Source: Granulosicoccus sp. (GTDB lineage: Bacteria; Pseudomonadota; Gammaproteobacteria; Granulosicoccales; Granulosicoccaceae). Taken from it: DNA of 64,000 nucleotides. The DNA lies in assembly GCA_023300375.1 (NCBI GenBank), contig JALZWO010000072.1:1-64000 (forward strand), in the 5' to 3' direction. The position numbers and the translations under genes were made by a program. The notes under the pieces are model-generated. The model worked only from the letters and a program-made list of their open reading frames with translations, was not told the origin of the DNA and searched no databases. Positions 9,377 through 19,205 of this stretch are shown here, in pieces (position 1 is the first letter of the stretch; each line of letters begins with the position of its first letter).

Positions 9377-9443
9377 CGTCATTCTCACGAAGAAAACGTA
9401 ACTCCCGCGAAGAATAGGAGACGTCACTCTCGTGGGGATGACG
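9377..9443. repeat. Degenerate inverted repeat element (CGTCATTCTCACGA ... TCGTGGGGATGACG)
   Basis: Arms 9377-9390 and 9430-9443 are reverse complements at 12/14 positions. Core shared with 4658-4671. Confidence 0.5.
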
Positions 9444-9497
9444 AGTTCACGTTAGCGCTATTCGACTGAATACATACGTTTTAAGTAGTAGGCCTAA

Positions 9498-10421
9498 CTA
9501 GATATTCATTAGCTCACGCACATGAGCTGCTGCACAGCGGCTTAGCGCAGGCAATGCGTATCCGCCTTCAAGCATCGACACCACCCGGCCATCAGCGTGC
9601 TGATCAGCAACCTGCATGATTTGCTGCGTAATCCATACAAAATCATCGTCCACGAGAGAGATATTGGCCAGCGGGTCCTCAATGTGTGCATCAAAGCCTG
9701 CACTTACGAATACCATTTGCGGCTTGAATCGCTCTAGCGCTGGCAACCAGGTACCTGTAATAGCGTTCCTGAAATCAGCGCTTTTACTTCCCGACACCAG
9801 CGGCACATTCATTCTTTGATCTTTCACATTTGGCCGATAACCACCAGGATAAAACGGTGACTGAAATGATGAACAGAAAAGGATAGAGGAGTCGCCATCC
9901 ACAATATCCTCAGTACCGTTTCCATGATGAACGTCAAAATCCAAGATAGCAACGCGCTCAAGCCCATGTTCCTTGGCAGCATGGCGCGCGGCAATGGCAA
10001 TGTTGCCAAAAAAACAAAACCCCATTGCCTGATCATGTTCGGCATGATGCCCCGGTGGACGTGTCAGGCAAAATGCATTTTTGACCTCGCCATTACACAC
10101 CATATCTACAGCCAGAATGCCTGAACCTGCCGCACGTAAGCTCGCCTCTAACGTGTAGGGGTTCATTGACGTATCAGGGTCGAGCTGGACGTACCCTGTC
10201 TCTGGCGCACTGCGGTGAATGTGATCAACGTGGCTCTCGGTATGCGCTAATAACAATTGTTCACGCAAGGCTACCGGTGCTTCACGATGTTGCAGATAAT
10301 CGAAAAGACCCTGCTGCATCAACTGATCATTGATGGCATCGATGCGCTGCGGACATTCAGGGTGCCCTTCGCTGATTTCGTGCTTGACACAATCGCGATG
10401 GGAAATCAGGGCCGTGTTCAT
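9498..10421 (-). CDS. Histone deacetylase family protein (class II-like lysine deacetylase)
   Basis: GHPECPQRI, TRPPGHHAEHDQAMGFCFFGNIAIAARHA, LDFDVHHGNGTEDI, SAGFDAHIEDPLANISL: classic HDAC/acetylpolyamine hydrolase active-site motifs. Confidence 0.92.
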   Translation of the reverse strand: MNTALISHRDCVKHEISEGHPECPQRIDAINDQLMQQGLFDYLQHREAPVALREQLLLAHTESHVDHIHRSAPETGYVQLDPDTSMNPYTLEASLRAAGSGILAVDMVCNGEVKNAFCLTRPPGHHAEHDQAMGFCFFGNIAIAARHAAKEHGLERVAILDFDVHHGNGTEDIVDGDSSILFCSSFQSPFYPGGYRPNVKDQRMNVPLVSGSKSADFRNAITGTWLPALERFKPQMVFVSAGFDAHIEDPLANISLVDDDFVWITQQIMQVADQHADGRVVSMLEGGYALPALSRCAAAHVRELMNI

Positions 10422-10554
10422 CGTTTGCTCCGCAGTGAATATCGTTCAGACCTTGCCAGTGGACATAGTCGGCTAGGGGTAGATCCTACCCCCAATAGCT
10501 ATGCTCGCGCAAACAGTTCCATTGCTCAGTCACCCCATCCTGTAACATTCAGGC

Positions 10555-13368
10555 ATGTCTACCTTGCTGCTCGACAAGCTTCTTGAACCCGCATCTATTG
10601 TGGTCATTGGTGCGAGCGCCAGAGAAAGCTCACCAGGATTAATGCTCACAAAGAATCTGTTGCAAGGTGGTTACAGTGGCAAGCTGTTTCTGGTTAATCC
10701 GCGCTACGACAACATTCTTGGTCAAACGTGCTTCAAATCTGTCAAAGCGATTGGTCAGGTTCCAGATCTGGCACTGATCATTACGCCCTCCAGCCTCTTA
10801 CGAAAAACCCTAGTGCAGTGTTCAAGGGTAGGCATACAGGTGGCAGTCGTTTATTCGGGTACAGAAAAATCACAAGCTCTGCATCGCTATGCCCAACGGC
10901 TAAAGATGAGACTCATGGGCCCCTACTGTGCTGGTTTTATTCGCCCACATATGAACCTCAATGCCACTTATAGCGCCAACAAGATACATAAAGGAAATCT
11001 TGCCATCATCAGCCAGAGCGCATCTCTGGGTGCTGCTATGGTTGATTGGGCGGAGAGCAGTCATGTGGGCTTTTCTGCATTGTTATCCACAGGTTCAGAC
11101 ACTGATATCAGCCTGCCCGATTTACTCGACTTACTCGCCAAAGACTGGCAAACAAAAGCAATCATCGTTTATGTAGAACACATAAACGCTTCACGTGAAT
11201 TTATCAGCGCTCTGAGTGCCACGGCTCGCATCAAGCCAGTGGTCTTAATGCGCTCAAGCAGCGAAGGTGTTCAATTTTGTGATGCTTTGAGCCGTACTGG
11301 AAAAATCTACAATTCAGACAATGTCTTCCAAGCTGCATTGAACCGAGCAGGTGTGGTGCGTATCAGGACATTTTCAAATCTGTACGCTGCGGCCAGAATT
11401 CTTTCAACCGGTATACGAGTGAAAGGACATCGCCTAGCCATCATCAGCAATGCTAATGCGCCAGCAATGATGGCTATGGAACATATTAGCGATAAGCGAT
11501 TAGCTGCACCCACCATCAGTCACGATATTCTGAATTCACTACAAAGGAACACAGAGCTCAGCATAGTGGGTGAAAACCCATTGTTGATTCGTAACCCTGA
11601 AGACCTTTCAAGTCATTATAAAACATGCATCGAGGCCCTACAAAGCGTCACGAACATCGACGCCCTGTTAGTCATCTTTACACCGGACGCACGCAACGAT
11701 CCAGACGAAATTGCGCGTGTCGTGAGCCTGTGTAAATCTACAAAAAAACCGTTGCTTGCCTGCTGGATGGGTGATGCCAGTGTCGTCAGCGCACGCGAGA
11801 TACTATCAACGGCAGGCATTCCTAATTTCAGAACTCCCGAAGCTGCAACCGATGGATTCGATTTTCTTCACCGCTATCACGTTAGCCAACAACAGTTACT
11901 CCAGTTTCCCAACCCGACCTCCAGAACCACACCGGTAGACACCAACAGCGCCAAATCAATGGTGAAACGCGAACTCCTTGCACAGCAGCGCGTGCTTGGA
12001 CCACTACGCACCAAGGCACTCATGGAGCTATTCAGCATTCCCGTGCTCAAAGGCCAACGTGCAACCAATGCCAATGATGCGCTCGATATGGCAAAAAAGC
12101 TTGGCTACCCAGTGGCAATGAAACTGGTCTCTCCCAACATCAGCTACAAAGCCTCTGTCATCACCACTCAACTCAACATCAGTAGCGATGAACAGGTAAT
12201 TGATGCGTGGGAGCGAATCGCCGCAGCACTGCACAACAAACGCCCCAGTGCTGTTTTTTCAGGCGTTCTTATTGAGCCCATGCACACACCGCAGAATCCG
12301 CGATTCATGGCATTATCCATTACTCGCGATTCTGTATTCGGCCCTATAATATCCGTCAGTATCGGGGGCGAATTAACCGCATTAATGCACGAGCGACGGG
12401 TACAACTGCCTCCACTGAATCGTTTTCTTATTGACGACATAATCAACACTGCCCAATTCAACATCTATCTGGGTAAATTCAGGCATACACCGGCACTAGA
12501 CAGTAAACCGTTGGCTGAAGTTCTCAGGCGAGTATCCGAGCTGGCGTGTGAACTGCCCGAAGTGTTTTCACTGGATATTAATCCGCTGGTTATCAGTGAA
12601 GCAGGCGCTATGGCCATGGATGTACAGGTCGTACTTGAAAAACCTGAACACACACAACGTTACCGACATCTGGCCATACATCCATTTCCATGGCAATGGA
12701 TACGTGATGTCACTCTAAAAGATAACTCACATGCACAGTTACGCCCTATTCGTCCGGAGGATGCGCGCGCACTGCAAGAGATGATCAAAAACATGTCGGC
12801 AGAGTCTCGCTACTTCAGATTCATGCACACCATCAACGAGCTGTCGCCGCGAATGATGGCGCAGTTTACAAAACTAGACTATGACCGGCAGATGTGTTTT
12901 GTTGCCACCACCGACAAGCTCGATACACCACGAGATGCAGGAGAGTTGCAAACCGTTATAGGCTCATGCCGCTACATAACAGATAGCAATGCTCAAACCG
13001 GCGAGTTCGCTGTCGCCGTGAGTGACGATTCAGCAGGCAAAGGCTTAGCAACGCAATTACTAACGCTGCTCATGAAACATGCGCAGTCACAAGGCTTAAT
13101 ATCAATTCACGGTGATGTACTTCGGGCTAACACCGGCATGCAAGCATTAATGCGATCGCTTAAATTCAAAGCCACTCGAAGTGGCAGCGATCACGATATT
13201 ATTGTCTATTCGATGGCACTTAGCTCTATTGAAAAACGCACCACAGACAAGGGTTCTATCGAAAATCGTTCTATCGACAATGAGGGCAATAAAATTCGCT
13301 CTACCGATAACGATTCTATTGACACGTACACTGTAGATAAAGATTCTACAGACAACATGTCATCTTAA
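10555..13368 (+). CDS. Bifunctional NDP-forming acyl-CoA synthetase-like / GNAT acetyltransferase (Pat/PatZ-like)
   Basis: CoA-binding N-terminus (VVIGASARESSPG), ligase-CoA and ATP-grasp regions (KALMELFSIPVLKGQRATNANDALDMAKKLGYPVAMKLVSP), C-terminal GNAT (AVAVSDDSAGKGLATQLLTLLMKHA). Confidence 0.88.
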   Translation: MSTLLLDKLLEPASIVVIGASARESSPGLMLTKNLLQGGYSGKLFLVNPRYDNILGQTCFKSVKAIGQVPDLALIITPSSLLRKTLVQCSRVGIQVAVVYSGTEKSQALHRYAQRLKMRLMGPYCAGFIRPHMNLNATYSANKIHKGNLAIISQSASLGAAMVDWAESSHVGFSALLSTGSDTDISLPDLLDLLAKDWQTKAIIVYVEHINASREFISALSATARIKPVVLMRSSSEGVQFCDALSRTGKIYNSDNVFQAALNRAGVVRIRTFSNLYAAARILSTGIRVKGHRLAIISNANAPAMMAMEHISDKRLAAPTISHDILNSLQRNTELSIVGENPLLIRNPEDLSSHYKTCIEALQSVTNIDALLVIFTPDARNDPDEIARVVSLCKSTKKPLLACWMGDASVVSAREILSTAGIPNFRTPEAATDGFDFLHRYHVSQQQLLQFPNPTSRTTPVDTNSAKSMVKRELLAQQRVLGPLRTKALMELFSIPVLKGQRATNANDALDMAKKLGYPVAMKLVSPNISYKASVITTQLNISSDEQVIDAWERIAAALHNKRPSAVFSGVLIEPMHTPQNPRFMALSITRDSVFGPIISVSIGGELTALMHERRVQLPPLNRFLIDDIINTAQFNIYLGKFRHTPALDSKPLAEVLRRVSELACELPEVFSLDINPLVISEAGAMAMDVQVVLEKPEHTQRYRHLAIHPFPWQWIRDVTLKDNSHAQLRPIRPEDARALQEMIKNMSAESRYFRFMHTINELSPRMMAQFTKLDYDRQMCFVATTDKLDTPRDAGELQTVIGSCRYITDSNAQTGEFAVAVSDDSAGKGLATQLLTLLMKHAQSQGLISIHGDVLRANTGMQALMRSLKFKATRSGSDHDIIVYSMALSSIEKRTTDKGSIENRSIDNEGNKIRSTDNDSIDTYTVDKDSTDNMSS

Positions 13369-13402
13369 AATTCTCCAACCCACCTAATTCGCAGCAATTT
13401 AA

Positions 13403-14275
13403 ATGAGTCTCTCTCTTGAAAGCCTGACGCTCAATGTCAACAACGCCACCATTGCCGCTATTCGTCAACGAGATGCTTCCGTAAACGAGCAAACTCGCAT
13501 GCTATGCATCCATGGTTGGCTAGACAACGCCAATAGTTTTGTACCGCTGATGCCTTACCTGCCCGCATTCGACTTGGTCGCCATCGACCTTCCTGGTCAT
13601 GGGCACAGTGACGCATCCGTAGGCGGTTACTCGCTCCATGATCTCAGTTTCCTGATATACGGTGTCATGCAAGCGCTTAACTGGGAGTCATGTCATCTTG
13701 TTGGTCATTCTCTCGGCGGCGGCCTCGTGCCTCTTCTGGCAGTGTCACATCCGGACTGTGTTCAAAGCCTTACCATGATCGAATCTGTGGGCACACTGAG
13801 TGAACCCGCCGACCAGCTACCACAACGAATGAAAAAGGCGTTCCAAGACAAACTTAACCCGCAACACTTCGAATCGCGCGTGTTCACCGATAAGCAAGGG
13901 GCGATAGATGCACGCCTTAAAGCTGCACAAATGCATCCAAGCTCTGCCAAATTGATTATTGATCGACAAGTGCAAAAAGATGAGAGTGGCGTTCGCTGGC
14001 GTTTCGACAAACGTTGGCGCTTTGCCTCGCCTCAATATTTCACGGAGGAGCAGGTGCATGCAGTGTTGAGGTCGGTCAGCTGCCCTGTATTAACCATTTT
14101 GGCCGACCAAGGCTTTCTAACGTCACGCCCAGAAACGGAACCTCGTTTATCATGCCTAGCTAATCATCAGACGATAACACTATCGGGAAATCATCACGTG
14201 CACATGGACACTCCAGAGCCTGTGTCAGCCGCTATAAACCAGTTTTTAAAGGCTTGCCCAGCGTTGGGCGGTTAG
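13403..14275 (+). CDS. Alpha/beta hydrolase
   Basis: CIHGWLDNANSF, DLPGHGHSD, nucleophile elbow GHSLGGG, C-terminal SGNHHVHMD. Confidence 0.9.
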   Translation: MSLSLESLTLNVNNATIAAIRQRDASVNEQTRMLCIHGWLDNANSFVPLMPYLPAFDLVAIDLPGHGHSDASVGGYSLHDLSFLIYGVMQALNWESCHLVGHSLGGGLVPLLAVSHPDCVQSLTMIESVGTLSEPADQLPQRMKKAFQDKLNPQHFESRVFTDKQGAIDARLKAAQMHPSSAKLIIDRQVQKDESGVRWRFDKRWRFASPQYFTEEQVHAVLRSVSCPVLTILADQGFLTSRPETEPRLSCLANHQTITLSGNHHVHMDTPEPVSAAINQFLKACPALGG

Positions 14276-14338
14276 CATAGAAGGCTGTCAGGGTAATATT
14301 TTATAAAGACTAAATCTCTACATACAATTTATGATTGC

Positions 14339-15163
14339 TTAACCTTCTTCATTCTTCGACACTTGCATATTGTCATCTGGAAAAAGGACTTCCACACGGC
14401 GATTTGCTTGCTTGCCGATCATGCTTGCATTGTTAGCTACTGGTCGCTTTGCTCCAAACCCTATAAACGTTAAACGACTCGCATCGATATTGGCATCAAT
14501 TAATGCATCTCGAACTGCTTCAGCACGCAAACACGAAAGCTCCATATTGTGATCATCCTCACCCGAAGCATCTGTATGTCCTTCAATCACTGCATTTCGT
14601 GTTGGATTTTTTCTCATAAAATTTGCTATTTGAGCAATATTTCTCGCAGCAGATGGTGCCAGAGTGGCTTTATCAACATCAAAAAATACGTCACCCAACG
14701 TCCACAGCATTCCACGGTCAGTTTCGTCGACTTGCACCACACTCTCTTCGCGCTTTGACTCGTCAGCTTTTCTGAGTACTTGAACCAGTTGAATATCACG
14801 TAACCTTTGATTTAACGCTTCGCGCTCAAAAGACATCTCCTTGATTTCAATTTCAGCCTCTTCTCTTTTAACAATCAATCTTGCTATTTCAATACGCTGA
14901 GCTGTGAGATAAACGTAGTGTTCAATATCATCAGCACTATCTTTTTTCTCCCAATGTATATCAGCTTTTTGCAAGGCATTACGAGCGCCGTCAAGCTCTT
15001 CCGCGGCGTACTTAACCATGTTGAAATCTTGCGATGCTTCTAGATAGGCGGCTCGAGCATCTTCAAGCGACTGCACTTTATTGGGCGCGCTATTGCAAGC
15101 AACCAAACTAACAATCGACATGACAGCGAGTGCGTTTTTTGTCCATGTATTGTGATGCATCAT
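14339..15163 (-). CDS. OmpA-family lipoprotein with DUF4398-like helical N-terminus
   Basis: Lipobox LVAC; C-terminal OmpA domain (VIEGHTDASGEDDHNMELSCLRAEAVRDALI ... GFGAKRPVANN...NRRVEV). Confidence 0.85.
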   Translation of the reverse strand: MMHHNTWTKNALAVMSIVSLVACNSAPNKVQSLEDARAAYLEASQDFNMVKYAAEELDGARNALQKADIHWEKKDSADDIEHYVYLTAQRIEIARLIVKREEAEIEIKEMSFEREALNQRLRDIQLVQVLRKADESKREESVVQVDETDRGMLWTLGDVFFDVDKATLAPSAARNIAQIANFMRKNPTRNAVIEGHTDASGEDDHNMELSCLRAEAVRDALIDANIDASRLTFIGFGAKRPVANNASMIGKQANRRVEVLFPDDNMQVSKNEEG

Positions 15164-15573
15164 GGCTGTTCCTCACCCATCAATGACTCTTTGACGGGCA
15201 CCAGCACAACTGGCTGTAGCACCTCAATCTTATCTTGTTCTTGAGCTAGTTTTTGTTGGGCTTTCGCCACTTCAGTGGCCGCTTGGGCCAATCTTGCATC
15301 TGCATGCGCCTCAGCCCCTAGGAGTTGCGCTTGTCTATACTTGCTCGCATAAATTGCCTTATCGGCTGCAGTCTTTTTCTCATGAGCTGTACGAAGCTGC
15401 ACAGGCGCATATTCCCTTGCACCAGAAAGTTCTGCAATTTCGAGTGCTGAGTCCGCTAGAGCAATGCTGGCAATAGCCCTTTCAGCTAAAGGTCTGGACG
15501 CTTGGGATGCACATGCAGTGACCGTAGCGCCCAGAAATAGACAGAGTGAAAACTGTATTACCTTTGTATTCAT
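15160..15573 (-). CDS. DUF4398-like lipoprotein
   Basis: Lipobox VTAC; helical A-rich repeat; overlaps the next gene by 4 bp. Confidence 0.7.
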   Translation of the reverse strand: MNTKVIQFSLCLFLGATVTACASQASRPLAERAIASIALADSALEIAELSGAREYAPVQLRTAHEKKTAADKAIYASKYRQAQLLGAEAHADARLAQAATEVAKAQQKLAQEQDKIEVLQPVVLVPVKESLMGEEQP

Positions 15574-15750
15574 CGATATCTTCTAGCGGATAACTTGATG
15601 AATTTAGCGGCGTTGCCAGAAATAGTTGAGCCAAAGTGGGTAACTAAATGCCCAAGATTCATGTGGTTTGAAACTTGTTCACACTAACGGCGCCCATAAC
15701 GTGCACCAGCACACTAAGAAAGCGTGCATACACCCATTTTTTTTTATGCG

Positions 15751-16947
15751 CTAACGACCACTGAGGGCTGCACATAAATCTTGCGCTTGAATGACACCGC
15801 ACAAATCCCCTCTTTCATCAACAACCAGTGTACTCAACACTGTGGTGGCAGCGCGTGCCATTAGCGCTTTGACGGGCGTGTCTTGACTCACGACCACCAT
15901 TGAATTGGCTAGAGCACCTAACTGCTCTATTGCTTCATTAGCTACAAGTTCGCAGGGATTACCGGCAACCTGACAAGCAACGGGCTTACCCAGCTCAAGC
16001 TTAACCGTTGTGTTACCAATAGCCACCTCACTAGCATCACCTGTTGGCAAAGCGTGCATGACATGTCGCGCACGTAGTACTGACAAAGGATTGATATTAG
16101 CGACAAAGCGACGAACGTAATCATTGGCAGGATTAAACACGATGTCGTCGACAGTTCCTGTCTGCACGATTCGACCTTCATCCATAATGCTTACCTGGTT
16201 ACCCAACTTTAAGGCTTCATCCAGATCATGACTAACAAATAGTATGGTTTTCTTGAGCTTCTCTTGTAATGCGAGCAGTTCGTCTTGCAAGCGCTCCCGT
16301 ATTAACGGATCCAGTGCAGAGAATGGTTCATCCATCAGTAAAATATCAGCATTAGTGGCAAATGCTCGAGCTAACCCTACACGCTGCTGCATTCCACCAG
16401 ACAATTCATCGATACGCTTATCAGCCCAGGCAGTAAGGCCTACTAGGGTTAACTGTTCCTGTACACGTTCAGCAATTATCGATCGGCTTTCACCACGGAC
16501 CGACAACCCAAAGCCTATATTTTCACGAACCGTAGCCCAGGGAAGAAGACCAAATTGCTGAAACACCATGGCTAGATGATGACGTCGTAGATTCTTTAGC
16601 TGCTTGTTCCCACAGCTAGCAACATCAACTGTCCCCTTATCAGTTTGAACATGCAATGAGCCACGGGTTACCTGGTTCAGTCCATTCACACATCGTAGCA
16701 GTGACGACTTTCCAGAGCCAGACAGTCCCATCAGCACAGATATGGATCCGCTGGGCACGTCCAATGAAGCCCCCGCAACGCCTAGAACAACACCCGTTTG
16801 TTCAAGCACCTGTTCTCTGTTAACACCCGCATCCAGAAGTGCCAATGCATCGGTTAGAGCCACTTTTTTTCCAAACAATACATCAACGTCGGTTATTCGC
16901 ACAGCGATGTTTGTGTCTGCTTGTACTTGCGATGGCGAATCATTCAT
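15751..16947 (-). CDS. Choline/glycine betaine ABC transporter ATP-binding protein
   Basis: Walker A GLSGSGKSSL, signature LSGGMQQRVGLARAFA, LLMDEPFSALDPL; ProV/ChoV-like N-terminal insert and C-terminal CBS-like region. Confidence 0.9.
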   Translation of the reverse strand: MNDSPSQVQADTNIAVRITDVDVLFGKKVALTDALALLDAGVNREQVLEQTGVVLGVAGASLDVPSGSISVLMGLSGSGKSSLLRCVNGLNQVTRGSLHVQTDKGTVDVASCGNKQLKNLRRHHLAMVFQQFGLLPWATVRENIGFGLSVRGESRSIIAERVQEQLTLVGLTAWADKRIDELSGGMQQRVGLARAFATNADILLMDEPFSALDPLIRERLQDELLALQEKLKKTILFVSHDLDEALKLGNQVSIMDEGRIVQTGTVDDIVFNPANDYVRRFVANINPLSVLRARHVMHALPTGDASEVAIGNTTVKLELGKPVACQVAGNPCELVANEAIEQLGALANSMVVVSQDTPVKALMARAATTVLSTLVVDERGDLCGVIQAQDLCAALSGR

Positions 16948-17012
16948 CGTTCAGATTTCCCGCAGCCTTGTCTGATAACAGTTTGGATGTATTAGCAAGT
17001 TATGCGTTGAAT

Positions 17013-17852
17013 TCATACCGCTACCCGACGACCTCGGCAGAGCCTGTCCAGTAAAATAGCAACAATGACAATAGCCAAACCAGCTTCAAAGCCTTTTTCG
17101 ATATTCACCGTATTCAAAGCACGAACCACTGGAGCACCCAGCCCGTTAGCACCCACTAAGGCGGCTATAACCACCATAGATAGAGACAACATGATGCACT
17201 GGGTAAGCCCTGCCAGAATCGTCGGCATGGCATGCGGCAACTCAATACGAAACAAGCGTTGTAATGGCGTACAACCAAATGCATCCCCAGCTTCTAGCAA
17301 ACTCTTGGGGACTTCAGACACACCAAGAGCTGTTAACCGGACTGGCGCTGCCAGTGCGAAAACCACAGTGGAGATCAGTCCGGGAACAACGCCTAGCCCA
17401 AACAAAATAAGCGCGGGAATAAGATACACAAACGTGGGGATGGTTTGCATCAAGTCGAGAATAGGTCTGAGCATAGCGTTCAGCCGAGGGCTATGCGCTG
17501 CCCGAATACCCAGTGGCACACCAATGAGCATGCAGATAAGTGTTGCATACAACACCATAACCAATGTCTGTATCGTCTCTTCCCACAGATCAAGATTAAT
17601 GATTAGCAGCAACGACAATAGCGTAAATATGCTAAACCCTTTACGGCGCTGCAAGACCCAAGACAGCAAGACAATACCACCCACTAAAAGCCATGCTGGA
17701 ATATCCAGCAGTGCGTCGCTTGAGGATTCAATGAGCCACTCCAGGGGGTCGGCAATAGCGTCAAAGATCCACGCAGCGTCATCTTTGAGATAGTCAAAAA
17801 ACTTCTCAATAAGTTTGCCGATGGGGATCTTCGACTCGGTAAGCCAATCCAT
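17013..17852 (-). CDS. Choline/glycine betaine ABC transporter permease
   Basis: ProW/ChoW-like: LMQTIPTFVYLIPALILFGLGVVPGLISTVVFALAAPVRLTALG; EAGDAFGCTPLQRLFRIELPHAMPTI. Confidence 0.92.
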   Translation of the reverse strand: MDWLTESKIPIGKLIEKFFDYLKDDAAWIFDAIADPLEWLIESSSDALLDIPAWLLVGGIVLLSWVLQRRKGFSIFTLLSLLLIINLDLWEETIQTLVMVLYATLICMLIGVPLGIRAAHSPRLNAMLRPILDLMQTIPTFVYLIPALILFGLGVVPGLISTVVFALAAPVRLTALGVSEVPKSLLEAGDAFGCTPLQRLFRIELPHAMPTILAGLTQCIMLSLSMVVIAALVGANGLGAPVVRALNTVNIEKGFEAGLAIVIVAILLDRLCRGRRVAV

Positions 17853-17996
17853 ACAAATGCTAGCCTGGTCTATTCATGAACCGCCCAATCCTTGCACTAA
17901 TGGATCAGGCTGGGTTTTTAAATTGCCGCTAGCTATCATCGCTAAAGATGACTGCTATCGGAAGTTGCTGAAGGTAATCGTTAGCGCAAGTTGCGC

Positions 17997-18956
17997 CTAC
18001 AACCCCAGACTGGATTTAACAGCATCCAGCGCAGGCTCGCCATCAATCGTAGTGACACCTTCAAGCCAAGCATCCAGTACAGCAGGGTTAGCACTTAACC
18101 AACTTACCGCGGCTGCTTCAGGTTCCATATCGGCATCAAGAATTGAGGCCATGACTTCGTTTTCCATAGCCAATGAAAATTCAAGATTAGTCAACAGTGT
18201 TCCTACATTGCTGCATTCTTCAAGATAGCCAGCTCGCACATTGGTTGCAACCGTAGCACCACCCAGATCAGGACCGAAGTGGTCGTCACCACCTTCAAGG
18301 TAGGTTAGCTCGAAGTTAGCATTCATCGGATGTGGCTCCCAACCGAGGAATACAACAGGCTCAGAACGCTTGTCAGCTCTTGCTACCTGCGACAACATGC
18401 CGGGCTCACTGGATTCGACCAATGTGAAATCTTCAAGGCCGAAGGCATTGCTGTCAATCATGTCTTGAATGAGGCGATTCCCGTCGTTTCCTGCTTCAAT
18501 ACCGTAGATGCTCTCGTCTAAGGCATCAGCATGCGTTGCGATATCTGCAAAATTCTTTATACCAAGCTCAGCCGCAGCAGCATTTACTGCCAAGGTGTAC
18601 TTCGCACCAGTGAGATTGGTGCGTACGGTTTCTACCGATCCGTCTTCTCTGTAAGAGGCAATATCAGCCTCCATTGTAGGCATCCAATTGCCTAGAAATA
18701 CATCGATATCTGCATTTTTCAGTGATACATAGGTTACCGGCACACTCAATAATTGCGCGGAAGTCTCGTATCCCATGCCATTAAGCACGGCTGATGTGAG
18801 TGCGGTGGTGGCGGTGATGTCAGTCCAGCCCACATCGGAGAAGCGCACTGCTTGGCAACTTTCCGGCTCGGCTGCGGCTACATCAGCGACTGATAGACAG
18901 GCGTAAATGGCTGAAGCTAGTAGCAGCCCACTGGTTTTACTTGGTACATTTTTCAT
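17997..18956 (-). CDS. Choline/glycine betaine ABC transporter substrate-binding protein
   Basis: ProX/ChoX-like: VRFSDVGWTDITATTALTSAVLNGMGYE; signal peptide from MKNVPSKTSGLLLASAIYACLSVADVAAA. Track start 19025; ATG at 18956 likely. Confidence 0.9.
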   Translation of the reverse strand: MKNVPSKTSGLLLASAIYACLSVADVAAAEPESCQAVRFSDVGWTDITATTALTSAVLNGMGYETSAQLLSVPVTYVSLKNADIDVFLGNWMPTMEADIASYREDGSVETVRTNLTGAKYTLAVNAAAAELGIKNFADIATHADALDESIYGIEAGNDGNRLIQDMIDSNAFGLEDFTLVESSEPGMLSQVARADKRSEPVVFLGWEPHPMNANFELTYLEGGDDHFGPDLGGATVATNVRAGYLEECSNVGTLLTNLEFSLAMENEVMASILDADMEPEAAAVSWLSANPAVLDAWLEGVTTIDGEPALDAVKSSLGL

Positions 18957-19122
18957 TGCGAATCGCTCCAAAAGGTTCGCAACTAGCATAAACCAATCGC
19001 CAGCAACTTCAAACTTATTTGCCAACCCTCTCTGTAAATCCTATTTGCCAACTCTGATCGTCAACACAGCGTAATCTGGCTTTGGCGCCACTTTGCAGCT
19101 AAACCCCGTGTACCAAAGAGGG

Positions 19123-19150
19123 TGCCTGACCGGGGTGATTCGGTCAGGCA
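19123..19150 (-). terminator. Perfect 10-bp stem hairpin TGCCTGACCG-N8-CGGTCAGGCA downstream of the porin gene
   Basis: Direct inverted repeat between the porin 3' end and choX-like 5' end, both on the minus strand. Confidence 0.6.
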
Positions 19151-19205
19151 ACTCTTTGCCACAGGTGCGCCTGTTCAGGCACTGTTACTGAATAGTGGCT
19201 TATTC

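Noticed and set aside
17065-17793. 242-aa plus-strand ORF opposite the ABC permease gene
   Set aside because: Fully antisense to a well-supported ProW/ChoW-like gene; low-complexity Ser/Thr/Ile composition typical of a reverse-complement frame; no recognisable motif.
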